NCBI GenBank assembly: GCA_013314775.1
Contig: JABUFB010000004.1
Location: 1 to 64,000 of the forward strand
DNA from: Armatimonadota bacterium
Lineage (GTDB): Bacteria > Armatimonadota > Zipacnadia > Zipacnadales > JABUFB01
DNA: 64,000 nucleotides
Reading direction: 5' to 3'
Positions 8,960 through 16,644 of this stretch are shown in pieces. Position 1 is the stretch's first letter. The number at the start of each line of letters is the position of its first letter. The translations under genes and the position numbers were made by a program. Under the pieces are notes generated by a model that saw only the letters and a program-made list of their open reading frames with translations, was not told where the DNA came from and made no database searches.

Positions 8960-10039
8960 ATGTCCGCCGTAACCATCATCAGCCCCCGTGACGGCGACGT
9001 GCTCAACCGACACGACGGGACTGAGACCGCCGAGAGCATAATCATCCCCGTTCGCGGCACATGCCCGCCCGGCGCGCAGGTGACCGTGAACGGTCTGCCC
9101 GCCACCGTCTCCGGCGGCGAGTTCGCCTGCGATGTGCCCCTCAGTCGCAAGCGCAACTTCATCACCGCCTGCGCCGGAGACTCCCGCCACGAGATTCTGG
9201 TGCTTTGGAACAAGGGCAGCTTCAAACGCTACCGGTTCAGCATCGACGACAATATCCTGTGGCTGCGGGACCTGGGGCTGCATCCGGAGGATTACGCCTC
9301 GATCTTCGACCACTGGTTCCTGAGCTTCTGGCGTGACATCCACCGGGAGTACGGGACGAAGGTCCACATCAATATCTACTACCAGACCGAACTGTTCGAC
9401 CTCACCCAGATGCCGGATAAGTGGAAGGACGAGTGGATCGAGAATTCGCCGTGGCTGCACCTGAGCTTCCACGCCCTGCAGAACAACCCGAACCGCATCT
9501 ACCGCAACGCCACCTACACGCAGATCGCCCATGACTATGACCTGGTGTGCGGGCACATCCGGCGCTTCGCGGGAAATGAAGTGATCAGCAACACCACCAC
9601 GGTGCACTGGGCAGAATGCCCGAAGCCGGCGGCATTGGCTCTGCGCGACCGAGGCATCGAGAATCTGATCGGCTTGTTCTGGGTGAAGAACGGCGTCTGC
9701 ACGACGGGTTATTACCATTCGCCCGAACAGTGCGAGTACTGCCACTCCCGAGACGCTTGGCACGACCGGGATACGGGCCTGACCTTCATCTCCTGCGATC
9801 AGGTGGTGAACTCCTGGTCTGTGGAGGAGATCGGCCCGATGCTGGACGAGCGCGAGGCGTCCGCGCACACGTGCGAGATGATCGAGCTGCTCATTCACGA
9901 GCAGTATTTCTGGCACGAATCGGGGATCTACCAACCGACCATCAAGGACAAGGTGCGCACCGCGGTGGAGTGGGTGTCGCAAAGAGGGTACGAACCTGTC
10001 TTCTGGGGAGACGGATTCCTGGGAGTGCCCGAGGCCTGA
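8960..10039 (+). CDS. Polysaccharide-deacetylase-like (NodB-fold) protein with N-terminal Ig-like segment
   Basis: A 359-residue protein with no signal peptide. Residues 1-75 look like a small beta-sandwich (VTIISPRDGDVLNRHDG; VTVNGLPATVSGGEF). The remainder begins YRFSIDDNILWLRDLG and contains KVHINIYYQT, LSFHALQN and TTTVHWAECPKPAALALR. The SIDD start, later His residues and strand/helix pattern resemble the divergent NodB/polysaccharide deacetylase barrels, where Asp and two His bind a metal. I do not recognise a characterised relative, so function is tentative. GGAGG lies 8 bp before ATG 8960. It follows the PL22-like gene by 94 bp and is convergent with the GHMP kinase gene. Confidence 0.5.
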   Translation: MSAVTIISPRDGDVLNRHDGTETAESIIIPVRGTCPPGAQVTVNGLPATVSGGEFACDVPLSRKRNFITACAGDSRHEILVLWNKGSFKRYRFSIDDNILWLRDLGLHPEDYASIFDHWFLSFWRDIHREYGTKVHINIYYQTELFDLTQMPDKWKDEWIENSPWLHLSFHALQNNPNRIYRNATYTQIAHDYDLVCGHIRRFAGNEVISNTTTVHWAECPKPAALALRDRGIENLIGLFWVKNGVCTTGYYHSPEQCEYCHSRDAWHDRDTGLTFISCDQVVNSWSVEEIGPMLDEREASAHTCEMIELLIHEQYFWHESGIYQPTIKDKVRTAVEWVSQRGYEPVFWGDGFLGVPEA

Positions 10040-10051
10040 ATTTGCTCCGCC

Positions 10052-11140
10052 TCAGTCCATGGTTACCGATACGCCGCCGCGCTGGTGGACGATGTAGGCC
10101 TTCCCGCCGGCGCGGTTGATGGCCTCGGCGACTTGCTCCTGCTTACCCGGCGCGTAGGCGAACATAGCGCCGCCGCAGCCTGAACCATTGAGCTTCCCGC
10201 CCAGCGCGCCGGCCTCCATGGCGGCGTCAATGAGTTCGTCCAGCTTCGGGTGGCTGACGCCGATGCCGTCGCGCAATTGCACCTGGTGCTCGTAGAGCAT
10301 CTGCCCCAGGCGCGCCTCATCCACCTGTCCCGAGCCCAGCATCGCCCGGGCCTCCTGGCAAAGATCCCGGTTGATGAAATGAGACTGCACCAGATGCCGC
10401 GTGCCTTCGGGCAGTTCGGGGAAGTACTCGGCGGCCTGATCCATCGGCGTGGTCTTCAGGTCGAACCCGGGGATCTTCTGCGTGAGGAACGCCACGCCCG
10501 CCTCGGTTGCCTGCCGCGACTCGCGAAGGGTGCAGACGGTGTTCTTCGGGATGCCCGTATCGCCCAGCACAAATCCGTCCAGCTTTGCGGGCAGCGGAAA
10601 GACATTGATGGGCTTCCTGCAGTCGATGTACAGCAGATTTCCCACCGCGGACGTGTAGTGGTCCATCATTCCGCCGGCTTCGCCGTGTTCCTCAACTTCG
10701 GCGATATACCCCAGCCACGCGATGTGCTCGGGCGAACGGTCCACCTCCCCCTCCTGGGTGGCCAGGAGAAAGGTGGTCCACGCGATGGTCAGCGCCGACG
10801 AACTGGAAGTGCCGGCGTTCATAGGAATGCGACCACGGATCTCACAGTCGTAACCGCGAGAGATGGTCAACCCGGCCTCGCGGACGACATTGGTTGCCGA
10901 GCGCAGGTAGTCGCGCTTGTGCCGGTATGGGAGCTTCCTGGAGCCATCGAACTCGTCGTAGTCGTCCTCGTCCCGGTCTGTGAGGTCAGGCTTGCGGATC
11001 GCGAAGATGCTATCCGCGCGCGGGGTAGCGGTGATCCTGACATCCAGGTCGATGGCCGTGGCGATCACCGACAGCCCAAGGAAATCCTGATGCTCGCCGA
11101 ACAGACACAAACGTCCCGGAGCCGACACTTCAACAGGCAT
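10052..11140 (-). CDS. GHMP-family sugar kinase (galactokinase-like)
   Basis: A 362-residue GHMP kinase. Motif 1 APGRLCLFGEHQDFLG matches the galactokinase GEHxDY region; motif 2 GRIPMNAGTSSSSAL is the P-loop-like ATP site; motif 3 LNGSGCGGAMFA closes the site. Galactokinase, glucuronokinase and mevalonate-type kinases share these; the GEH motif argues for a sugar. A sugar-acid kinase would suit the uronate-type enzymes next door, but that is inference. Start set at ATG 11140: AGGAGG is 12 bp upstream and a predicted promoter places the transcript start downstream of the earlier in-frame Met at 11230. Confidence 0.8.
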   Translation of the reverse strand: MPVEVSAPGRLCLFGEHQDFLGLSVIATAIDLDVRITATPRADSIFAIRKPDLTDRDEDDYDEFDGSRKLPYRHKRDYLRSATNVVREAGLTISRGYDCEIRGRIPMNAGTSSSSALTIAWTTFLLATQEGEVDRSPEHIAWLGYIAEVEEHGEAGGMMDHYTSAVGNLLYIDCRKPINVFPLPAKLDGFVLGDTGIPKNTVCTLRESRQATEAGVAFLTQKIPGFDLKTTPMDQAAEYFPELPEGTRHLVQSHFINRDLCQEARAMLGSGQVDEARLGQMLYEHQVQLRDGIGVSHPKLDELIDAAMEAGALGGKLNGSGCGGAMFAYAPGKQEQVAEAINRAGGKAYIVHQRGGVSVTMD

Positions 11141-11163
11141 GGGCGCCGCGCAGCCTCCTGGTG

Positions 11164-11200
11164 GAAAAACAAGAGGGCCCGGAGATGATCCCCGGCCCTC
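11164..11200 (-). promoter_or_regulatory. Terminator-like hairpin in the GHMP kinase leader (possible attenuator)
   Basis: On the minus strand GAGGGCC (11200-11194) pairs with GGCCCTC (11179-11173) and is followed at once by TTGTTTTT, the form of an intrinsic terminator. It lies between the predicted promoter (11212-11240) and the ribosome site of the kinase, so it would be in the first 45 nt of the mRNA. Confidence 0.55.
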
Positions 11201-11211
11201 GTGATGTTGGG

Positions 11212-11240
11212 AGTGTAACCATGCGAACATCCTTCGTCAA
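11212..11240 (-). promoter_or_regulatory. Sigma-70-type promoter for the GHMP kinase gene
   Basis: Minus strand TTGACG (11240-11235), 17-bp spacer, TACACT (11217-11212). The expected start near 11205 gives a leader of about 65 nt that contains the terminator-like hairpin. Confidence 0.55.
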
Positions 11241-11258
11241 GTCAGGATGGCTATCTCC

Positions 11259-11287
11259 TTGAGCTTTTCTTGAGCATGTGTTAGCAT
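11259..11287 (+). promoter_or_regulatory. Possible promoter for the Roadblock gene
   Basis: TTGAGC (11259-11264), 17-bp spacer, TAGCAT (11282-11287). Divergent from the GHMP kinase promoter with the -35 boxes about 20 bp apart. Confidence 0.35.
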
Positions 11288-11295
11288 GAATGTCA

Positions 11296-11340
11296 CCGGT
11301 TGTGGGCACAAACCGGGAACACGGGCGGCTCAGGCCGCCC
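11296..11340 (+). promoter_or_regulatory. Two hairpins in the Roadblock gene leader
   Basis: CCGGT...ACCGG (11296-11316, with GTG/CAC extension) and GGGCGG/CCGCCC (11323-11340) lie between the predicted promoter and ATG 11354. The second stem ends only 13 bp before the start codon and could hide the weak ribosome site. Confidence 0.4.
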
Positions 11341-11353
11341 AACCACGGACAGG

Positions 11354-11710
11354 ATGGTGGAGGCAGTGAAGGCGATACTCGAGGAACTGCTGAATGTGCC
11401 GGGCGTTCAGACAGCCGTGGTAATCGGCTGGGATGGTTTCACAATCGACTCGGTCTCAGCGGATGAGGTGGACGTGGAGGCCGTAGGGGCGGTCATCTCC
11501 AGCGGGATCGGCTCTGGGCAGATCATGGGGAGCGAACTCGGGTTGGGCGAACTGGCCCAGGCGATGTTCGAATACGACAAGGGCCTCATCATCTTCAGCG
11601 GCATTGGTGACCGGGCAATCTTGGCGGTTGTCGCCGAGCCCGAGGGCAATCTGGGCTTCATCCGCTACCAGGTGCGAAAGCAGGTTCCGCGGCTGCTGGA
11701 GACCTTGTAG
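11354..11710 (+). CDS. Roadblock/LC7-domain protein
   Basis: A 118-residue single-domain protein. The whole length fits Roadblock/LC7: helix LEELLNVPGVQTAVVIGWDGFTID, central AVISSGIGSGQIMGSELG, then MFEYDKGLIIFSGIGDRAILAVVAE. Bacterial Roadblock proteins such as MglB act on small Ras-like GTPases in polarity and motility, or have unknown partners. No MglA-like GTPase gene is adjacent, so this is an orphan. Ribosome site before ATG 11354 is weak (GGACAGG directly abutting); GTG 11366 is an alternative. Flanked by minus-strand genes on both sides. Confidence 0.8.
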   Translation: MVEAVKAILEELLNVPGVQTAVVIGWDGFTIDSVSADEVDVEAVGAVISSGIGSGQIMGSELGLGELAQAMFEYDKGLIIFSGIGDRAILAVVAEPEGNLGFIRYQVRKQVPRLLETL

Positions 11711-11804
11711 GCCGGCACGCGCCCCTTCAGATGAGAGCGCGCTTCGGAGTGCTGCACGTTCCGATGGCACGGGCAGCACTCCGTGTCTGCTTGCTCGCCC
11801 GCGG

Positions 11805-13289
11805 TCAGTAGACGTCCTCGACTTCGGCCCCTGTGTTTCGCGTGACCTTCCCGATCCAGGTCCCATATCCCCGCGCAATGGCCTGCGGGTATTCCTTCGG
11901 AGGCATATCGCGCTTGCCGAAGACGACGTACATCGTGTCTCCGATCGCCGCGATGTCAGGGCTGAGGTTGTGCTTCATGTCGGCCATGTACGGTAATGCC
12001 GCAACCGTCGCCTCCTGCCCCCTGCCCAAGCGCGTTCCAGGCTTGAGCCGGCCGAGATCGATGTCGAAATAGACCCCACCAGCGGCCGGGTAGTCGGCGT
12101 CGGACTGGAACACGAAGTAGAAGCGGTCATATAACTGCACGCCACGGCCGCGGATATTGGTTCCGAGCTTGCGGACCATGCGTACGTCGAAAAAGCGCCG
12201 GCCATCGAACTGTGCGAACCACAAGGCCTCGCCGGCGTACTCAGGCTCCCCCTCCACCAGCCCCGAGAAGAGCAGAACAAGGCTGCCTCCATACGTCCCG
12301 ATACTGACACTACGCGGGTTGCGCACCGGACAGTTCGTCCATGCCACGGGATCGGAAAAGGCACCGCGCCAGGGCTCATAGGCGGCTAGCATGATCATCC
12401 CCTCCGGCTCCCCGTCCGGGCTGGTCCAGGTCTCCAGCCAGGCTGCCCAGAGCTTATCCAGGTAGGGCGCGAGAGAACCGTGGCTTGTGCTCGCACCTGG
12501 GTGTTCCGGGACGATCTCCATGAGGGGGCTGACGAGCTCCGCGGCTTGGTCTGCGGCGGAGGTGCCGGGTTCAGCTGCGAGGTCGTAGTAAACCATTCTC
12601 TGGCGCGCAGACGACGGGCCTGGGCCGGTTACGTTAGGCTTCAGCACATGCCATGTCACCCAGAGCCGGTCCTGGAACACGCACATGTCGGGAGCCTGTG
12701 GACACAGGGGCTCCTCATCCACCGCCGGGGTGACCTCCTGGGTCCAGTCCACGGTCAGGCTCTCCGGGTCTACCCGCGACAGGTGAAGCGCACACTCCTG
12801 GGCCTCCATCACATAGAGTTTGCCTCGATAGGCCTCAAGGCACGGCTCTGTAATGGCGCGGCGGAATGTGCCAAGCGGTTTCGGTGTCAAGAATTGCAGG
12901 CCTGCGAAGCTGCGCGGCGCGGTGGATGAAGTCGTCACCGTGATCGAGGGGGACTCGAAAGCCGGGCCCTTGCCCCTGGGCCACGCGCGCACCTTGATCT
13001 CATAACGCTTCTCCGGTTTCAGCCCGTGGATGCTGTAGCCGAGAGTGTACACATTCTGAATGGTCTGGAGCTTCCGGGCCCGCCGCCAGAGTCGGGGGAT
13101 CTCGCCAAACAGCACGTCATGGCGCACCGAGGTCGAATCCCATTCCAGCGCGATCCACGTGGGCCCCTGACGCGGGGAGCGCAGATCAAAGACCTGGGCG
13201 GGGATATCTAGAGGCGCTTCCTGAGCCAAAGCGAAGGGCCCGAAAGAGATCACCAGCAGAATCAGGCAAGAGACAAGACGCACGCGCAT
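11805..13289 (-). CDS. Secreted fibronectin type III protein with propeller-like region
   Basis: A 494-residue exported protein with signal peptide MRVRLVSCLILLVISFGPFALA. Residues about 30-125 form one FnIII domain (GPTWIALEWDSTSVRHDVLFG ... GLKPEKRYEIKVRAW). The rest has repeated aromatic/Asp strands (CVFQDRLWVTWHV, DRFYFVFQSDADYP, GDTMYVVFGKRDMP), as in sialidase-like or other propellers, but no catalytic motif I recognise. ATG 13289 has GGAGG one base away, so GTG 13283, seven bases from it, may be the true start. Likely binds or scans an extracellular polymer; function unknown. Confidence 0.65.
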   Translation of the reverse strand: MRVRLVSCLILLVISFGPFALAQEAPLDIPAQVFDLRSPRQGPTWIALEWDSTSVRHDVLFGEIPRLWRRARKLQTIQNVYTLGYSIHGLKPEKRYEIKVRAWPRGKGPAFESPSITVTTSSTAPRSFAGLQFLTPKPLGTFRRAITEPCLEAYRGKLYVMEAQECALHLSRVDPESLTVDWTQEVTPAVDEEPLCPQAPDMCVFQDRLWVTWHVLKPNVTGPGPSSARQRMVYYDLAAEPGTSAADQAAELVSPLMEIVPEHPGASTSHGSLAPYLDKLWAAWLETWTSPDGEPEGMIMLAAYEPWRGAFSDPVAWTNCPVRNPRSVSIGTYGGSLVLLFSGLVEGEPEYAGEALWFAQFDGRRFFDVRMVRKLGTNIRGRGVQLYDRFYFVFQSDADYPAAGGVYFDIDLGRLKPGTRLGRGQEATVAALPYMADMKHNLSPDIAAIGDTMYVVFGKRDMPPKEYPQAIARGYGTWIGKVTRNTGAEVEDVY

Positions 13290-13450
13290 GCCTCCAGCGA
13301 AGGTAGGCGAGTCGAAGACGACAACTGAACCCTTCGCCGCCTCCGGGCGACGTTCCTCCGCGCACAGATGCCCCGTCCAGCGGTGCGGTGTATCAGGCTC
13401 CTTGACGCTCAGCGCGCAATCCTGTACCGTTCCCGTCCGGTGATGACCTC

Positions 13451-15421
13451 TTGTCCGCAGCGGAGACGCAGGCCCTGACTACAGCCCCGCAGATGCGCAG
13501 CGCTCCGGCAATCACAGGCCGCGCGATTGCCGCCGGTCTCGCCTCCATCACCGGCGTCATCTTCCTGATCCACTGGGCCGAACTGGTCCTCGGCGGCGCC
13601 CGGGGTCACACGGCAATGGCCAATACCAGCATCCCGGTCGGGGCCTTCACCGCGCTCATCGTCATTCTTGTTTTCAATGGCGCTCTTGGGCGCATTCGCA
13701 GGCGCTGGCAACTGAACGAGTCCGAACTCATCGTCATTTACACCATGACGGCGGTCGCCACGGGCCTGGCTTCTTCGGGCGCGATCCACTTCATGGTTCC
13801 CGCTCTCGCCGCCCCGTATTATTTCGCCTCAGATGAGAACAAGTGGGAGAGCCTGTTCCACCAGTACATCCCCGAGTGGATCGGCCCCACCAATCTGCGC
13901 CTTCTGGAGCGCTTCTTCGAGGGAGGCGACACGGTTCCGGTGGGCATCTGGCTGGGCCCCTCGGTGGTCTGGTGCTTGTTCATTTTCCTGTATGCCCTGT
14001 GCAGCCTGTCTATCGCGGCCCTCGTGCGCCGGCAGTGGGTGGAGAGCGAGCGCCTCACTTTCCCGACCGTCTACGTTCCGCTGAATATCACCGCCGCCGA
14101 CGGCTCTTTCTGGCGCAACCGTCTGGCGTGGATCGGCATCGCTATCCCTTTCCTCATCGGCACGCTGAACACCCTGAATCTCAATTTTCCCACCATCCCC
14201 AAACTGGAAGTGCGCAACATCGACGTCTCCAGCACCTTCAAGGACCCGCCGTGGAACGCCATGGGCGGGCTGCAGTTGTCCCTTTATCCTTTCGTGATCG
14301 GCATCGCCTTCCTTCTTTCCAGCGAAGTGACGTTCTCATCCTGGTTCTTCTTCCTGGCCACGAAAGCCGAGCGAGTTATGGGTGCGATCTTCGGCCTTTC
14401 TGACTGGGGCACAGGCGCGCTCACCAAGTTCCCCTTCGAAGAGCACCAGGGCGCCGGGGCTTTCATTGCCATCAGCGCCCTCGCCCTGTGGATTGGCCGC
14501 AAGCAACTGACCCAGACTTTCGCTGCGGCTCTCGGACTCACGGAAGCAAAGCCGGAATGGCATATCGGCCCGCGCTGGGCTGTCTGGTGCCTGATGGCCA
14601 GTTTTGCGGGGATGATCGCCTTCTGCCGCGCCGCCGGGATGAGCTTCATCATGCCCGCCCTGCTTCTGGTACTGTCCCTCGTCTACCTCGTGGCTGCCAC
14701 CCGGATCCGCGCCGAGACCGGCAATGCCTGGCTCTTCGGCCCGCGCATCGACCCGCAGACAATCCTGGTCACTTCGCTGGGGTCGCGGAATATTGCCCCG
14801 AGTGATCTGACCATCATGGCGTATCTGTCCAACTTCGCCAGCTTCGATATGCGCTGCGTGTCCATGCCCCACCAGCTTGACGCCTACAAGATGGCCGAAG
14901 TGCGGGAGATTCCCCGAGGTGGACTGACCGGGGCGCTTGCCGCGGGGCTGGCGTTCGGAATCCCCGTGGCTTTCTGGGGAGCGCTGGCCGTCTGGCACAA
15001 CGTGGGGGCTCTTGCAAAGGGGAACACGTGGCGAACGCTCATGGGCAAGTCAGTCTTTGATCGCCTTCAGGGATACCTGCAGGCCCCGCAGCCGCCCGAC
15101 TTGCTTGGCCTCGTTTTCGTGGGCGTGGGCGCGCTCATCACCGTGGCCCTCTTCGTCCTGCGCACCCAGTTCGTCGCATGGCCCTTGCATCCCGTGGGTT
15201 ACGCCATCGCCGGCACTCAGAGCATGCGCAGCCAGTGGTTCCCGTTCCTCATCGCCTGGTCAGTGAAAACGGTGATCCTGCGTTACGGCGGCCCGCGCAT
15301 GTACCGGCAAGCATTGCCCTTCTTCTTTGGCCTTGTGGTCGGCGACTTCCTCAATGGCGGCTTCTACACACTTATCGCCTGCTTCATCAGCAAGATGAAC
15401 GTCTACCCGGTGAACTGGTAG
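13451..15421 (+). CDS. DUF6785-type polytopic membrane protein (OPT-like)
   Basis: A 656-residue protein with about 14 hydrophobic segments (for example AAGLASITGVIFLIHWAELV, LIVIYTMTAVATGLAS, MPALLLVLSLVYLVAATRI, ALPFFFGLVVGDFLNG). From memory this is the DUF6785/DUF6784 family, which resembles oligopeptide-transporter (OPT) proteins; the transported compound is unknown. Start: a TTG at 13451 is used here; ATG 13493 is an alternative and neither has a strong ribosome site. The stop is 21 bp from the ATG of a URO-D-family methyltransferase, suggesting one operon and import of a methylated substrate. Confidence 0.65.
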   Translation: MSAAETQALTTAPQMRSAPAITGRAIAAGLASITGVIFLIHWAELVLGGARGHTAMANTSIPVGAFTALIVILVFNGALGRIRRRWQLNESELIVIYTMTAVATGLASSGAIHFMVPALAAPYYFASDENKWESLFHQYIPEWIGPTNLRLLERFFEGGDTVPVGIWLGPSVVWCLFIFLYALCSLSIAALVRRQWVESERLTFPTVYVPLNITAADGSFWRNRLAWIGIAIPFLIGTLNTLNLNFPTIPKLEVRNIDVSSTFKDPPWNAMGGLQLSLYPFVIGIAFLLSSEVTFSSWFFFLATKAERVMGAIFGLSDWGTGALTKFPFEEHQGAGAFIAISALALWIGRKQLTQTFAAALGLTEAKPEWHIGPRWAVWCLMASFAGMIAFCRAAGMSFIMPALLLVLSLVYLVAATRIRAETGNAWLFGPRIDPQTILVTSLGSRNIAPSDLTIMAYLSNFASFDMRCVSMPHQLDAYKMAEVREIPRGGLTGALAAGLAFGIPVAFWGALAVWHNVGALAKGNTWRTLMGKSVFDRLQGYLQAPQPPDLLGLVFVGVGALITVALFVLRTQFVAWPLHPVGYAIAGTQSMRSQWFPFLIAWSVKTVILRYGGPRMYRQALPFFFGLVVGDFLNGGFYTLIACFISKMNVYPVNW

Positions 15422-15442
15422 GCACAATCCCGGAGGCTTCCC

Positions 15443-16528
15443 ATGACCGAACGCGAGCGCTATCTCGCCACTTTCAGTTTCCAGCCCGTGGACAAGCCCT
15501 TCGTTCGAGCCGTCGGCGGCTGGCTGGAGACCGGCCAGCGCTGGCAGGCCGAAGGCTGGGACGGTACCGCACTCCACGAGATCTTCGGCACCGATATCGT
15601 TCTGGGCACCGGCGTCTACTACGGCCCCGTGCCGCGGTTCGAGAACGAGGTTCTGGAGGAGACCGAGACCACCCGGGTCTACATCAACCACGAAGGCATC
15701 ATCATGCGGGAGTTCAAAGACTTCCACGGCAACTCCTCGATGCCCCAGTTCGTTCGCTTCCCTGTGGAGTCCGAAGAGGATTTCGAGAAGATCTGCGCCG
15801 AACGCCTCCAACTGGTTTTCGACCAGCGCGCGCCCGGCAACTGGCCGGAGCTGGTCGCTTCTTTCCGCGACCGAGACAAGCCCCTGATGAACTTCGCTGA
15901 TCGCTGGGGCGGGTTTTTCGGCCCCTTGCGCAATCTCATGGGTGTGGAGAACCTGTGCATCGCCTTCTACGACAATCCAAAGCTCATCGAGCGCATGATG
16001 GATCAGCGGGTGGAGGCGATCATCGAGATCACCGGCAGGGTGCTGGACGAGGTGGAGATTGACACCTTCGGCTTCTGGGAAGACATGGGCTTCAAGACTG
16101 CGTCGCTCCTGAGCCCCGCTATGGTCCGCAAATACATGGTGCCCCGGTATGCCCGGGTCACCGAATGGCTGCGCTCCCGGGGGGTCAAACACGTTGGCGT
16201 GGACAGCGACGGGGACGTGAGCGAATTGATTCCTCTGTGGCTGGAAGCAGGGCTGGATCTGGTCTGGCCCATGGAAGTGGCGGCGGGCATGGATGTGGTG
16301 GCCCTGCGCCGCGAGTACGGCCGGGACCTGAACATGATCGGCGGCATCGACAAGCGCGTGCTGGCTGTCGGCGGCCAGACCATGCGTGATGAGGTCGACC
16401 GAATCATGCCGGTGGTCGAGAGCGGCGGCTACATCCCCGAGATCGACCACTCCGCCCCGCCGGACATCTCCTGGCCGAACATGTGCGAGTACATGGAATA
16501 CCTGATGATGAGACTGGGGAGAGGGTAG
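15443..16528 (+). CDS. URO-D-family protein (corrinoid methyltransferase type, MtaA/CmuA-like)
   Basis: A 361-residue TIM-barrel protein of the uroporphyrinogen decarboxylase superfamily. Features: N-terminal MTERERYLATFSFQPVDKPFVRAVGG, GGFFGPLRNLMGVENLC, FGFWEDMGFKTASLLSP and the end MIGGIDKRVLAVG. True HemE has a conserved N-terminal RQAGR motif that is missing, so a porphyrin role is unlikely; MtaA/CmuA-like methyltransferases are the closer comparison. The usual zinc-site HxCG region reads VDSDGD here, so metal ligation would differ. GGAGG precedes ATG 15443. It follows the DUF6785 gene by 21 bp. Confidence 0.75.
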   Translation: MTERERYLATFSFQPVDKPFVRAVGGWLETGQRWQAEGWDGTALHEIFGTDIVLGTGVYYGPVPRFENEVLEETETTRVYINHEGIIMREFKDFHGNSSMPQFVRFPVESEEDFEKICAERLQLVFDQRAPGNWPELVASFRDRDKPLMNFADRWGGFFGPLRNLMGVENLCIAFYDNPKLIERMMDQRVEAIIEITGRVLDEVEIDTFGFWEDMGFKTASLLSPAMVRKYMVPRYARVTEWLRSRGVKHVGVDSDGDVSELIPLWLEAGLDLVWPMEVAAGMDVVALRREYGRDLNMIGGIDKRVLAVGGQTMRDEVDRIMPVVESGGYIPEIDHSAPPDISWPNMCEYMEYLMMRLGRG

Positions 16529-16644
16529 AAGTGGGGCGACGTCCTCGCCCCACCACCTGATGTCGCTGCGCCCGAATGGGGCGGCGCAGACCAAGCGCCA
16601 CAAAGCGGAAGACGGTTCTCTTGCTTTGGCCGCCGTGGAACCAC

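Noticed and set aside
15443-16528. Uroporphyrinogen decarboxylase (hemE)
   Set aside because: The N-terminal RQAGR-type porphyrin-binding motif is missing, there are three diverged copies, and none is near haem genes.
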